A DNA stretch of 64,000 bases. It comes from Gliomastix tumulicola. Taxonomy: Eukaryota > Ascomycota > Sordariomycetes > Hypocreales > Bionectriaceae. Shown here in pieces: positions 1 to 10,335 of the stretch. The translations under genes were made by a program, and so were the position numbers. Every line of letters starts with the position of its first letter. Position 1 is the stretch's first letter. A model generated the notes under the pieces. That model made no database searches. It saw nothing but the letters and a program-made list of their open reading frames with translations, and was not told the DNA's origin. Where the stretch lies: contig BCHX01000009.1 in the NCBI GenBank assembly GCA_001599755.1, positions 310,001 through 374,000 of the forward strand, written 5' to 3'.

Positions 1-3000
1 TCCCCCGGAAAAGGAAGGATACTCCAGGATGTCACTGTTGGGGAGGAGGAGAAGGGGGTGGGAGAAAATGTAACCTTCACGCAGAGATAAGAGCCGGCTG
101 TTGGTCATGGTGGGAGGGCTGCATCTCTGATAGGGCAGAGCCGTGATGCAAGAGAGGGGCACTGTATCTCACGACCCCTCATTCAGTGACGGGATGAAAG
201 GAACTTTGTGACAGATCGAATGTTGCACATTCACTCGAGGGCATGCCCGGGTCCTGAGCAGACATTGGCCAGCGGGTGGTCTGATAAGCTGGTCGAGGCC
301 GGCAGAGGGGCTGGGCGGTTTGTCTCACCCATGCAAAAGGGTCCTATTGATGCCAGCGCAGAGAAGCAGGATGAATAAGGGCTTCACAAACACGGTGGCG
401 TGCGCATGTCTCAGAAGTCAGCCGTATGAGAGGGAGGGCAGCGCAGCTAGAGGATGGTCAGCAAACATGCGTGAGACGGCCGTGTCCATGGCCAGCTTCC
501 TAGCTAGCTAGCTAGCTGGCCACATAAGTGAGCTTCATGCAGACAGCTGGAGACATGATGGATAGCAGAGCAGATCGAGTGGAAACCGCCTTCACACTAC
601 TGGTCAATCCGTCCGCACCGTAAACCGGGTCGTGTTTGTGAAAGCAGCGCTTTGCCTCTCGGTGTGAAACACTCTGCAGGAAGTGTGCCAGCCTGCATCA
701 ATAGCGTGTCGGGCAGCGTGCTTTGTTAGAAGCTCGGGCCCTCCCGTACAGAATACGAGCTGGCTTGCTCTGAATTTCTTCGTCGGCGCCCTGCTGTACT
801 TCATCGTATCCAGGCTGTTTCTCGTCCGACAGTGGTGCATATTGACGGAAACCCCAGCTCTCGCCTAGGTAGACACCACAAATCCAGAACCATCCCGCTA
901 ACCCAGCAGTCTCAGCACCGTCCTCCTCGTCCCGTCCCGCGGAATGCTCGATAAGACGCCTCTGATGGTGGTGTGGGTAAAAACCCGCCCGACTGCCGGG
1001 CAGAAGCAAGGACGCGTGTCCAAGCTCCCCAGGTCTCAGTCTGTCTCCCTCTCTCTCTCTCTTTTCGTTTCTTCTTCTTTTGACCCACAAGTTTCTCCTC
1101 GCCTCTGGCCAGTCAAACAAAACCTCCGCATGTCACCTGTCTCGGAGAGCAATGTCTCCGAGCCTCGTTCATTCGCTGGAGGATGCTCAGCTTTCATGCA
1201 TGGCGTCGAATGGCGTTTCCGAAAGAGGGCAAGATCAGATGTCTTTGACATAGGAGAGTGCTGAAGGTGCAGAAGCGAGGGAGGGGAAGGGCCAAAAAAA
1301 AGCAAGGACACGGGAAGCGCGATGTCGCACGCAATGCAGCCGATCGGCGATGTGCACATTTGGGCTGCAGGCGAAGAAGGAAAGCGACAGAATCGTGTAG
1401 AATCCTCGACTGCCATCATCGTGAATTCGTCGTCGCACGTCGCGAAAGGGGGCACTTTTCAAATACAGAGCCGCTTGTCTCCTCTTTCGGAGATCACCAC
1501 GATCGGGATCCGATTAACAGGATCTCCAGACGACCCCGGGTCCACGATGTTCCTCATGGAGTCTGGCTCTATTATCAAGCTGTCAATTGAGTCCCCGTTA
1601 GGAGGTCCTACCGCGCGGCGCCGTCTCCCAGGCTTGGGAGCCGTGGGAGCGTCCAGGTGGAGGCCCCCCCGTCCTCGTCTATCCTTCCTTTCGATCGGCC
1701 CCCTCTAATATGCCATTCTCCTCTTAGCTCCAAGGAGAGAGAGGCGAGTCCAGTCCAACAAAAGACCCCAGCGAGGGAGGGAGGCCGGTGCCCTGCGTGC
1801 AAATATTGGACTTTCGCTTACACCTGGACCTGCACATGGCAGGATTGACCCACACGCAGCCCGAGTCTTGTGACCAGCGAGCCGTGTCGGAATACGCAAT
1901 GTTGGTTCTCGTACGGGTCAATCATGGCGAAGGCTTGGTTCGCAAAAGCCACGGCGTTTTGCGTTGCAGTAGTGGCGAAGAAGCGGTCAGTCGAGACTCT
2001 GGTTGATTTGACGGTTTTGTGGAGAGACATGTCTTGGCCATGGCTCAACTCGAGAGTTGTTTGTCCTTTTTTTCCGGACTGCTCTCGTTTTCGTTGCCTT
2101 GGGTGGTGGTGGGTTGAGGCCCCCGAACGAGCTCGTGTTTGTCTTGCCTGGGGCGCCTTGCTGTGTGCTCGGGCCGCGCAGTGCTGTAGGTATTCTCGTC
2201 TGCTCAGTGGGCTCGACTCGCAGTGAGACATGCTACGTCAGCGATCGAGCACCCTACTTCGGAGAACATGCTCCCAGGTCTTCGTATTGGCCTGCTATGG
2301 TCTGGTGGTGGGTGGCCTGCTCTGTCGCTCGAGGGAAAGCATGTCCCATCAAAGCGTTCTAATATTGCCCTCATCTTGTCCTTGCGTGACGAAGACAGCC
2401 AGTCAATTCCGTTTGCCATGGACTCGGTACCTTGAGCGACCTCCGCTTCTAGGCTACGCGCCTGTCTCACAGGGGGGGATTCGCCTGTGGCGGGGCTCGT
2501 ATTAGGGGCTTGTAGCACTGAACCCGAATGAAATGGCCGCTCGTACAGAGGGCAGCACACATGGAGTGTTCTACGACCACCCGTACTCAAAGGGTTGCTA
2601 TATTGTGTGGCCGCCCAGTATCTCGGCATGAAGCACATACGCAGAGATTGACTGCTAGAGGAAAACCTCAAGGTAGCTGTTGTTTCGCGGGTGATCACTA
2701 GTATGGTAAATTCGCTGTCTCTGCGATACACATTTCTCAATGTTGAGAGCCCGGCGCCTGCACCGAAGCTCCCTGTCTGTGTCCGTCAAAACAGCTGACG
2801 TGTCAGCTACTGATTAAAAAAAAAAAATAACAGAATAGAAGGAACTTTATATAAGAAAGAAGTTGATAAATAGAGCTGCTTTTGAAAGAAAAAAACGTCA
2901 AAATTTAAGCGGCTGGCACGCGCAATGTAATGTAGGGTAACCCGTTTTACTTGGTGAAATTCTGCAACAGCCAGCTGGAAAGAGCTGGAAGCTCCAGAGC

Positions 3001-3955
3001 CCGACATCTTCTTCATCTGAACATGAGTGTGCCGCCAGATAAAGACACTGCGGATTATCCTGCGGTAGGGAAAGACATGGCCTGTCGTCTTTGGGTACTA
3101 GTTGTTCGATGTCCCACAATGAGCGAGCCGCACCGGGATATCTTTTAGAGATGATGGTATCGCAGCAGCGTTCACACTACTTCATTTTGATCCCGATCCC
3201 CGATTGCCCTGAGCCACCGCCGTCGACGTCAGACGTATAACCCTCCAGTCTCAAGCACTCGCTCTCCATGAAGAGGCCATCTACAACCGCCACGAGGGGG
3301 CATGTCGATTGACGGACGCCCAGATGAGGAACCCTCCTGTGGCGGAGGAGCAAACATCTGGTAATGCAACCCAAGTCGAAAGCGCCCACCTCGGCCCCCC
3401 AATGTGCTGTGGCTCAGAAAGCCTAACGAGATGGTTCACTACCCGAATTTCAAGGCAACTGCTTCCTCGAGTCCATGATGGGGGCTTGGACGCCTGAAGC
3501 GAAGCCCCCCTGCCCGTCTCAGTGTCTGAGCTACATAGCCGACGTGCCAGCGGTCGCAAACAAACATCCCACGACAAATTAATTGATTGGGAATACTTGA
3601 GCGGTGCTCAATGCAGGGGAGTGCATCTGTTATTGCTTTTTAAATTCCTTGTATGAGGTGGAAGGGTAGAGATGCCGAAAAGCTATTCCAGTACCAAAGC
3701 CGCTAAGCCCAGGCGCCTTTTGCCCTGAAGAGATATCTACCTCGGCTCTAGCGATGCTTACAGCGGTCTCCCCGCCTGAAATCAAGTAGCCGACTCGGCA
3801 AAGCGCTTCGGGTCCAGTGGATGGTCCCCGTCCCCGTCATCGCCCCGACTCCCCCGCAAAGTCATCCACGGGGAAGCCCCCTTTCACGAAGGGATGGATG
3901 CCTGCTTGAGCCTCGCAGACCGCCTGAGCCGAGATTGAGTCGATACTGAACCAGA
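1..3955. other. Gene-poor region
   Basis: I find no supportable gene. The open frames here are short, overlap on both strands and lack domain-like sequence or a convincing exon series. Visible simple sequence includes about 4.5 copies of TAGC at 501-518, a CT run at about 1047-1062 and an A-run near 2815-2827. The right edge is the promoter of the ligase alpha-like gene. Confidence 0.55.
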
Positions 3956-5133
3956 ATGTCAGCCTCACCGAAACGCTGGCCGCGTCTGTGCCCCGGCCGT
4001 CGACAGGTCCAGAGGCGGTCGCGCGTCCTCGCACGGAGCTTCTCGTCGGCATCCCCCTACGACAGCACGATATCCAACCTCAACATCAACAAAGATACTC
4101 GTGTAATATTCCAGGGCTTCACAGGGAAAGCAGTGAGTGCCTCCATGTGGGAGACGGAGAGGCCAGAGCTGATGATTGAAAGGCCACCGCAAATGCCCAG
4201 CACACAATCGCGTACGGCACCAAAATCGTGGGTGGTGTCTCACCGGGAAAGGGTGGCCAGTCCCATCTTGACCTGCCCGTCTTCAATACCGTCCGAGAGG
4301 TACATCAATCTTCCCACACCCGCTGAAGCCTTGGCTGACAAATCTCCCAGGCCGTCGAGGCGGTCAAGCCACACGTCTCCTCCGTCTTCGTCCCGGCCCA
4401 GCACGCCGCAGCCGCCATCATCGAAGCCATCGAGGCCGAGGTGCCGCTCGTCGTGTCCGTGGCCGAGCACATCCCCGTCCATGACATGCTCCGCGTCCAC
4501 GAGATCCTACGCACGCAGTCGCGCACGCGCCTCGTCGGGCCCAATTGCCCTGGTATCATCGCGCCGGAGCAGTGCCGCGTGGGCATCATGCCGTATCGCC
4601 AGTACAGCCGCGGTCGCGTGGGCATCGTCTCCAAGTCAGGGACGCTGAGCTACGAGGCTGTGGGCGCGACGACAAGGGAAGGGTTGGGGCAGAGCATTGT
4701 GGTTGGTATGGGAGGGGATATGCTGCCAGGTAAGTACTCTCTTAGAGTCGGTTTGGACGAGACGTAGATCTGATGGTAGACAGGTACGACATTGCTAGAC
4801 GGGCTTAGGCTCTTCTTCGACCATCCGGAGACGGAGGGCATCATTGTCATCGGCGAGATCGGCGGCGAGGCGGAGCTCAAAGCAGCAGATGCCATCCGGC
4901 AGTACAGACAGTCGACGCTGAATCCCAAGCCCATCATCGCCATGGTCGCAGGCAGGACAGCGCCTGAGGGACGGACGATGGGCCATGCGGGCGCTGTTCT
5001 CTCTCCGAGGGACGTGCCTGCACATGTGAAGGCGAAGGCGCTGGAGGACGCTGGCGCTGTGGTGGTGCCTCATCCCGGCGTCATGGGGACGACGATGAGG
5101 GCATTATTGGAGGGAAGACCCGTCGCCGCATGA
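3956..5133 (+). CDS. Succinyl-CoA ligase alpha-like subunit, mitochondrial (divergent)
   Basis: Four exons with introns at 4133-4182, 4300-4350 and 4730-4783 give 340 aa, close to the usual alpha-subunit length. The N-terminus (about 35 aa) is rich in Arg and Ser and ends near RSFSSAS, so it looks like a mitochondrial presequence. Family landmarks are present in order: the CoA-binding GFTGK loop, VGGVSPGKGG, LVGPNCPGI, SKSGTLSYE, the GMGGDMLPG segment, GEIGGEAE, and MGHAGA with the phospho-accepting histidine. In the family this subunit carries the phosphohistidine and CoA site for acid + CoA + NTP ligation in the mitochondrial matrix. The segment after GHAGA, usually glycine-rich, reads VLSPRDVPAHVKAK here and appears shortened. 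The gene runs tail to tail with a beta-like partner whose stop lies 60 bp away. The family call is firm; succinate as substrate is not, because both subunits are divergent. Confidence 0.88.
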
Positions 5134-5193
5134 CACGATGATTGAATGTCGAGATTCTATTTTAAGCTGTATATGTACATACATCTATAGAAA

Positions 5194-6790
5194 TCACGCC
5201 AGCCCTTTGGAAATATCTACTGCTCGCTTCGCGGCCGCCCCGAAGTCCGCCTCCACGTGCAGGCCGAGATTGGCCTCCTCCAGCTGGTACATCACTCCTT
5301 GATCAGTCCCCTGTGAGCAGAGACGCGAGCAGATGGTCAGACTTACCAGTTTCAACCCTTCCTGCGAGTTTGTGCCCTGCAGACGCACGACCACAGGCAC
5401 CTTCATCGGGCCCAGCTCCGAAGCTGCCCCGATGATCGACTCGGCAATCATCCGCCCGTCCGTGATTCCTGCCCTCCGTTAGCACCCGCTCTTCCAAGCC
5501 TCCGCACACCGTCAAGACTCACCGCCGTAGATGTTCACGAGAATCACCTTGACCCTCTCGTCCGCCATGATGATCCCAAACGCCTTGACCATCGTCTCCT
5601 TCGTCGCCTGCCCTCCGCCATCCAGGAAGTTCGCGCTCTTCCCGCCGTACAGCCCGATGGCGTCGTTCGTCGCCATCGCGAGTCCCGCCCCGTTGACCAC
5701 GTTGCCGATGTCGCCGTCCATCCTCACATACACAAGCCCGTACTTCTCCGCCTCCACCTCCTCCTCCACCTCCTGCTCCGTGTCGCGCAGCGCGAAGAGC
5801 GCCTCCTGCCGCCTGCGCGAGGCATCGTCAAAGGTGAAGCTCGGGTCGAGACAGGCGAAGCTGCCACCCGCGCCGGCGGCGGCGGCGGCGGCGGCCTCGG
5901 AAGGGAGCAGGGCCAGGCGACCGACCTCGAGGAGCGTCGCGTCCTTCTCCTTGAAGATGGCGAACAGGGACCGGAGGATGGCGGGCAGATTGGACGATGC
6001 GTCGGCGGGGAGCGACATGTGGCGGCAGACCTGCGAGAGAACCTCGGGCGTGATGCCGGCGGAGAGGCGGAAGGGGATGATGGCGATGGGCTCGCTGTGC
6101 GGGCTGTCGGAGAGGACGATGGCTGGGCTGTAGTTCTCGCGGTCGATGGTCATGGCGAGGTACCATTCGCGCTGCGGCTGGACGGCCTCGGAGACGTAGT
6201 AGTAGTAGACCTTGTTTGCTGTCGCGGATGCGCCGCCGCCACGACCAGGAGGCGCCGCCGGGCTCTCCTCACCCAGCAGCAGCAGCCGAGCCACGGCCTC
6301 CGCAGCTGATGAAGGCGTGTCGACCGTCTGTGCGTGGACCTGGGAGCTGCTGTCCAGAGATCCGTCCGGGCGTCGGCGGTGCAGGATCTGCGGCTTGATC
6401 GTGCATTGTTTGCCTGGCATACAGGTCAGCACGCGTCCGATGGCCATCTCGCGATGCCAACTACTGCCTACCCAGCTCCTCCGCTACGCGCCCCGCCTCG
6501 TGCGCACTCGTCACCACACTGCCCCTGGGAACGGGGGCATTGTACTGTTCAATAGAGTGAGTGAGTAGATGCAACGCTGACTGGCTCAGCAGCGGGCCAC
6601 TCACCTCCCTGAGCAAGTCCAATGACTGGTATTCGTGCAGACTGAGGCGCCGGATCTGCTGTGCTGGGAAGGCCTGCGGGTACTGGCCGGTCAGCAATTG
6701 ACCTAGATTATGATACGACTTGGGGATGCGTAGATCAACCTTGATGGATGCCCTTGAGGCTGACCTCGACAACATGACGTGCAGGTTCAT
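5194..6790 (-). CDS. Succinyl-CoA ligase beta-like subunit with altered nucleotide site
   Basis: Five exons with introns at 6604-6545, 6471-6414, 5522-5469 and 5346-5311. Starting at 6790 gives 462 aa; an in-frame ATG at 6892 would give 496. The N-terminus looks like a mitochondrial presequence and is followed by the family entry motif RRLSLHEYQS. Clear beta-subunit landmarks follow: FTFDDASRRRQ, YGLVYVRMDGDIGNVVNGAG, LAMATNDAIGLYGGKSANFLD, KVILVNIYGG and VPVVVRLQGTN. Several ATP-grasp positions differ from the family: the glycine-rich loop after the first strand (usually AGGRGKG) reads HRRRPDGS, the metal-site EINP-type motif reads EVGRL and is followed by an Ala/Gly run, and the usual FLDVGGGAT reads FLDGGGQAT. 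It may be a paralogue with altered or weak nucleotide binding. It is convergent with the alpha-like gene at 3956-5133, which suggests they form a heterodimer. Confidence 0.85.
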
Positions 6791-7073
6791 TATGAGGGCA
6801 TTAGGGAATGGGGAAACGTGGAAGGCACGGGCAAGGAGCCAAGTCGGACTGCAGGCATCAATCGTCGAGAGGAGGATTCCGTGCCTAAACAAATTGCCGA
6901 GGCTAGTTAGTGTATGACGATCTCACAGGTCAAGGATTCATGGGGGGGTTAGGCTCCCCGTTTCTTGTCATATTACCGAACATACACCCCACCATCGCTA
7001 ACATGAGTAGAACACTTATAGAACACATGTATTATAATCTATTACAGGTAGTGTTTTTCACTATATTCTGTAT

Positions 7074-7871
7074 TTAATCACTGTCCTCCTCACTGTCCTC
7101 CTCACTGTCCCCCTCCTGAAAGCTTTTCAGGTATTTCCGGTACTCCGGCCAATTACGACGACGATCGTGTTCGGAGCCGCCCCCATCTAATCTCCTCACC
7201 GAGATCCGAGGCGTGTTGACCTGGTGGAGGAGAATGTGCTCGTGCTTGAAATCTATAGACTTCGTGTTTTTGAAGCTCTCAACAGCCTCCTCCTTGGTTC
7301 CTTCGAAGTAACCTGACAGTCTGCTACACCCCCCGAGCTTGATATCATACTGCTTGCCATTCTTCAGACCATTAACCCCCTTCAGCCATCGTATGGTCTC
7401 CACTGGAATATCGACTGCATCTTTCGTGGGCGGGCCATATGCCTGTACTTTATAATGTTTGAACATGTCGTCGATTATAAATGGCTCCTCTGGGAAGAGA
7501 GTACGGTAAGCCCACAGCTCCCCGTCACCAAAAACAGGAAACATACACTCCTCATAGCGTTCTGCTTTTTGACCGTCTTCTACGTCGATGAAGGCGAGGC
7601 CATCGTCACAAATAAGGTTGCCATTAAATAGAGGAGAGCCCCACCATACGAATGTGATCGGGCCGGTGTGATGTAGAGTGAGCTCTACATGAATTTTGAA
7701 ATCCTCATCTACCTCTAGGTTCAGCTCGGGGGACGAGGTTGTGATAGAAACGTCAATGGAAGGGATACTGAGGGACCTGTCGTGCTCCTCTCTAGAAGTA
7801 CTGGTGTTCTTCCTGCGATTCCTCCTTTCGTGCCTCCTTTTGTTCCTTTCAATTCTCGTTTTGTTTCTCAT
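7074..7871 (-). CDS. Hypothetical protein with basic N-terminus
   Basis: A single exon of 265 aa that I do not recognise. The first 25 residues are strongly basic (many Arg, Lys and Asn), like a nuclear or nucleic-acid-binding tail. The middle (about 45-210) is a mixed alpha/beta-looking segment with many aromatic residues, including ITFVWWGSPLFNG and GELWAYRTLFPEEPF. The C-terminus is acidic and made of short EEDSE repeats that also show as a DNA repeat near 7075-7110. There is no signal peptide or membrane segment. The promoter begins with a 16-bp tandem repeat about 24 bp upstream of the ATG. The long uninterrupted frame and non-random composition support a real gene, but no function can be given. 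Confidence 0.6.
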   Translation of the reverse strand: MRNKTRIERNKRRHERRNRRKNTSTSREEHDRSLSIPSIDVSITTSSPELNLEVDEDFKIHVELTLHHTGPITFVWWGSPLFNGNLICDDGLAFIDVEDGQKAERYEECMFPVFGDGELWAYRTLFPEEPFIIDDMFKHYKVQAYGPPTKDAVDIPVETIRWLKGVNGLKNGKQYDIKLGGCSRLSGYFEGTKEEAVESFKNTKSIDFKHEHILLHQVNTPRISVRRLDGGGSEHDRRRNWPEYRKYLKSFQEGDSEEDSEEDSD

Positions 7872-7894
7872 TTTGAATGATAGGTCTGTAAGAG

Positions 7895-7990
7895 TGTTGA
7901 CTGATCGAGATGTTGACTGATCGAGATGTTGACTGATCGAGATGTTGACTGATCGAGATGTTGACTGATAGAGATGTTGACCGATCGCCC
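7895..7990. repeat. Six-copy 16-bp tandem repeat in a promoter
   Basis: The unit TGTTGACTGATCGAGA is repeated end to end from 7895. The first four copies are identical, the fifth has one change and the sixth is degenerate. The array lies 24 bp upstream of the start codon at 7871 (minus strand), so it probably falls in the promoter or 5' untranslated region. Each unit contains the palindromes GATC and TCGA and a TTGAC core. Confidence 0.9.
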
Positions 7991-8549
7991 TTTTTATATT
8001 GCACCCCAGACTTATACGTTCAACACCTTTCTAGCTCAGGCGAGTTAATATATAGTGGACGGTTGAGGAACTCCATCGACGGAAGGATGTCGAATCAAGG
8101 GAGCAAGGGATACTATGGAACATACCTCCGTAAGCCCTGAGAACTGGCCAGGCACTAAATTTCATTACTTTGCTTTCGGTTGCTTTATTCATTCGTTCTT
8201 TAGGTAGGAACGTGGCTGCCAGTGTGTTCATGACTAAGCATGGCAACAAGCCCAATGATCTGTAAATAAGCTGTACGCTTCAATGATGCTGATACTGTCT
8301 GTGGGAGGGCGCGCCTTATACATGCGTGGTCTTTTCATACAGGCATATGAATGTGAGGTTGGATCCATATTCTGGTGGGAGTCGGCACACCCCAGCATTA
8401 CTCTGAATCAAGTTAGATTGAACTAGAGATAGAAAGCCTGCAATTATTATGAGACGTGAAGGACTCGGCTTTATTGACATAGTCTGCGTACTGAAATTCC
8501 CCCTCAAAGCATCACTCAATGAAATACGCGAATAGACTAGCTTCTTTCA

Positions 8550-9814
8550 TCAAAGGCCACCCGTATTGATCAGCTCGCTGGCTTCCTGCGTCTCGCTTTC
8601 TTCAATGACCGGGCTTTGAGGATCAGAGGCCTTCGTAGAAGAAACGGACCAGTCCATCTCCTGAGCGCAGCACCGGTAGCTATTAGCATTGGTGGCTGGG
8701 ATCGTGGTTGAATTTGGGGCCGTGAGCTCCTTGCAATCTGTTGGTCGGTATGCGTGATCACGAATCTTTCCGTGCTCACAATCCGCTATGAAGTCAATGT
8801 GTCTAAGAGCGCAGAAAGCCGGAGGTTAGTTGGTTTCAGGGCGGGGGAATGGGGGACGGAAACGTACGTCACTTCATGGAGCAACGCACCAGCCAGATGC
8901 TCGATGAGGCCACTCTCTTCCTTGTTGTTCAAGGTCTCGTAGTCGAGGTTGCCCAGGAGCGAGAGGCTGAATGCGGGCTCTAGGAGACTGATCTTGGCAG
9001 AATGTGTCTCCTTGCGTCGGTCGACCAGGCGGGTGAGGAGGAAGAATATCTTGTTCTCCTGACGGTGGAGCTCTTGGGTAGCATCATCTCGTAGCTCGCG
9101 GTTCGTCACTGTCACTCGTGCGAAGCTTCTCCGGACATGGCGTCCGGAATCAGCCCAGAGGATGTTTCCCAGGACGCCCATTGCCGCTGTCGATCCTCGC
9201 GCCGTGAACCATTCTTCGCCGATTCGCTTCATGGGTGCAGAGTCTCGTTGCGACCATACACGATGGACGAGACGCATCATCAGTAGCCACTCATTCTTGA
9301 CGTCTTCCAGACGCTCTGCACCCGGGCGCGTGGGATCCCAGTCAAACTGTGGCATGTTTGACAGGGTCATGCTAGCCTCGTTAGCCACATCTTCAGATGT
9401 CTTATAGTTCTGAACTCGAAGCCCCCCCCCCTCTGTCTGGGTTGTACTTACAGGTCGAAGGCGTCCGGCATAGAAGCAGGTTCGTGATCGGGGCGGAGAG
9501 ATGATGGCGGAGCCGGTCGATGCTGCGAACCGTCCATTGTTTGTCTGATGGGAAAGCGTAGAAGGACTGCCGGCAGATAGAGAGAGAGGGGATGTACGGG
9601 GTGCTAGAAGGGAGAAAAGATGTCTCTGGAGCCAGGTAGTGTCGATTTCGCACGGGTGGTCGGCTGGTGATATCTGGAGCTCGTAGGTGTCGTCTCTAGA
9701 GGTCAAGAAGTTCAAGTTCACGTTTTTCTTTCGCGAAAAGGCTGTGTTTTTATGCGCAATTGCTTTCTGTTTGTGTCCTCCCCCTTTCCACGTCACGTCA
9801 GCTGATATGGCCAT
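8550..9814 (-). CDS. Aspzincin (M35-like) metallopeptidase-like protein
   Basis: A three-exon model with introns at 9451-9410 and 8867-8803 gives 385 aa. The second intron splits a zinc-protease signature: splicing yields LLHEVTHIDF (about residues 296-305), that is HExTH, followed by KIRDHAY, which may supply the Asp zinc ligand of aspzincins, and by NANSY near the end of the domain. HExTH plus a downstream Asp is typical of deuterolysin or lysine-specific M35 metalloendopeptidases. The distances and the lack of an obvious signal peptide at the modelled start are atypical. The region from 9452 to 9814 is the least certain part, and the true 5' end may lie elsewhere or contain another intron. 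The C-terminal 40 aa are Ser/Glu-rich. Catalysis looks possible from the motif, but substrate and location are unknown. Confidence 0.6.
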
Positions 9815-10335
9815 GTTTGCTGAAGATGCGAAAGGACCGTTGACAATATTACCGAGCCCTGTGCTTGCGTGATGGCAGATTCATTAAGTAGAAAGGCGCC
9901 GAACCAGAAAAAGCCATCTCGGACTGGCAGACGGAAGCCTGTTGGTTACCTTCGGCGCAGGGACATCACAGGCCGAGACACAGCTATGGGATATTGTTGT
10001 GGTGGTGAAGCCGCACCCCTCCGCCCCCCCTTTCCTCGTCCGCAACCTATCTTCTGTCTCTAGGCGCCGGCCTTTTGTGGGAGAGCCCGGTATCATCAAG
10101 CTGGGCGGTACGTACGTTCCGCTGCTCCTAGGCCACTTCACCCTGTCTCTCAAACTCTCTCCGCAGTGAATTTTGATGACCTACGTTCTCTAGGGATCGC
10201 CCCAGCCCTTGGTGGCATCGTTCAGGGTCTACACATCATGAGCATTCACGCGGCCTGGAATCTTCTTTGGCCCCCAGAGACTAGATGACATCGGTGAATC
10301 TAGGACATCTTGGATATCATACACGGGCTTGGCAT
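9815..10335. other. Intergenic, no gene seen
   Basis: Sequence between the metallopeptidase-like gene and the hydratase gene. It holds homopolymer C runs near 10027-10037 but no frame with protein-like character. It probably contains the 5' region of the metallopeptidase-like gene and the 3' end of the hydratase transcript. Confidence 0.5.

Noticed and set aside
2204..2740. Minus-strand open frame of 178 codons
   Set aside because: Composition is random-like with many Ser, Arg and Pro, no domain, no splice partners, and other frames overlap it on both strands.
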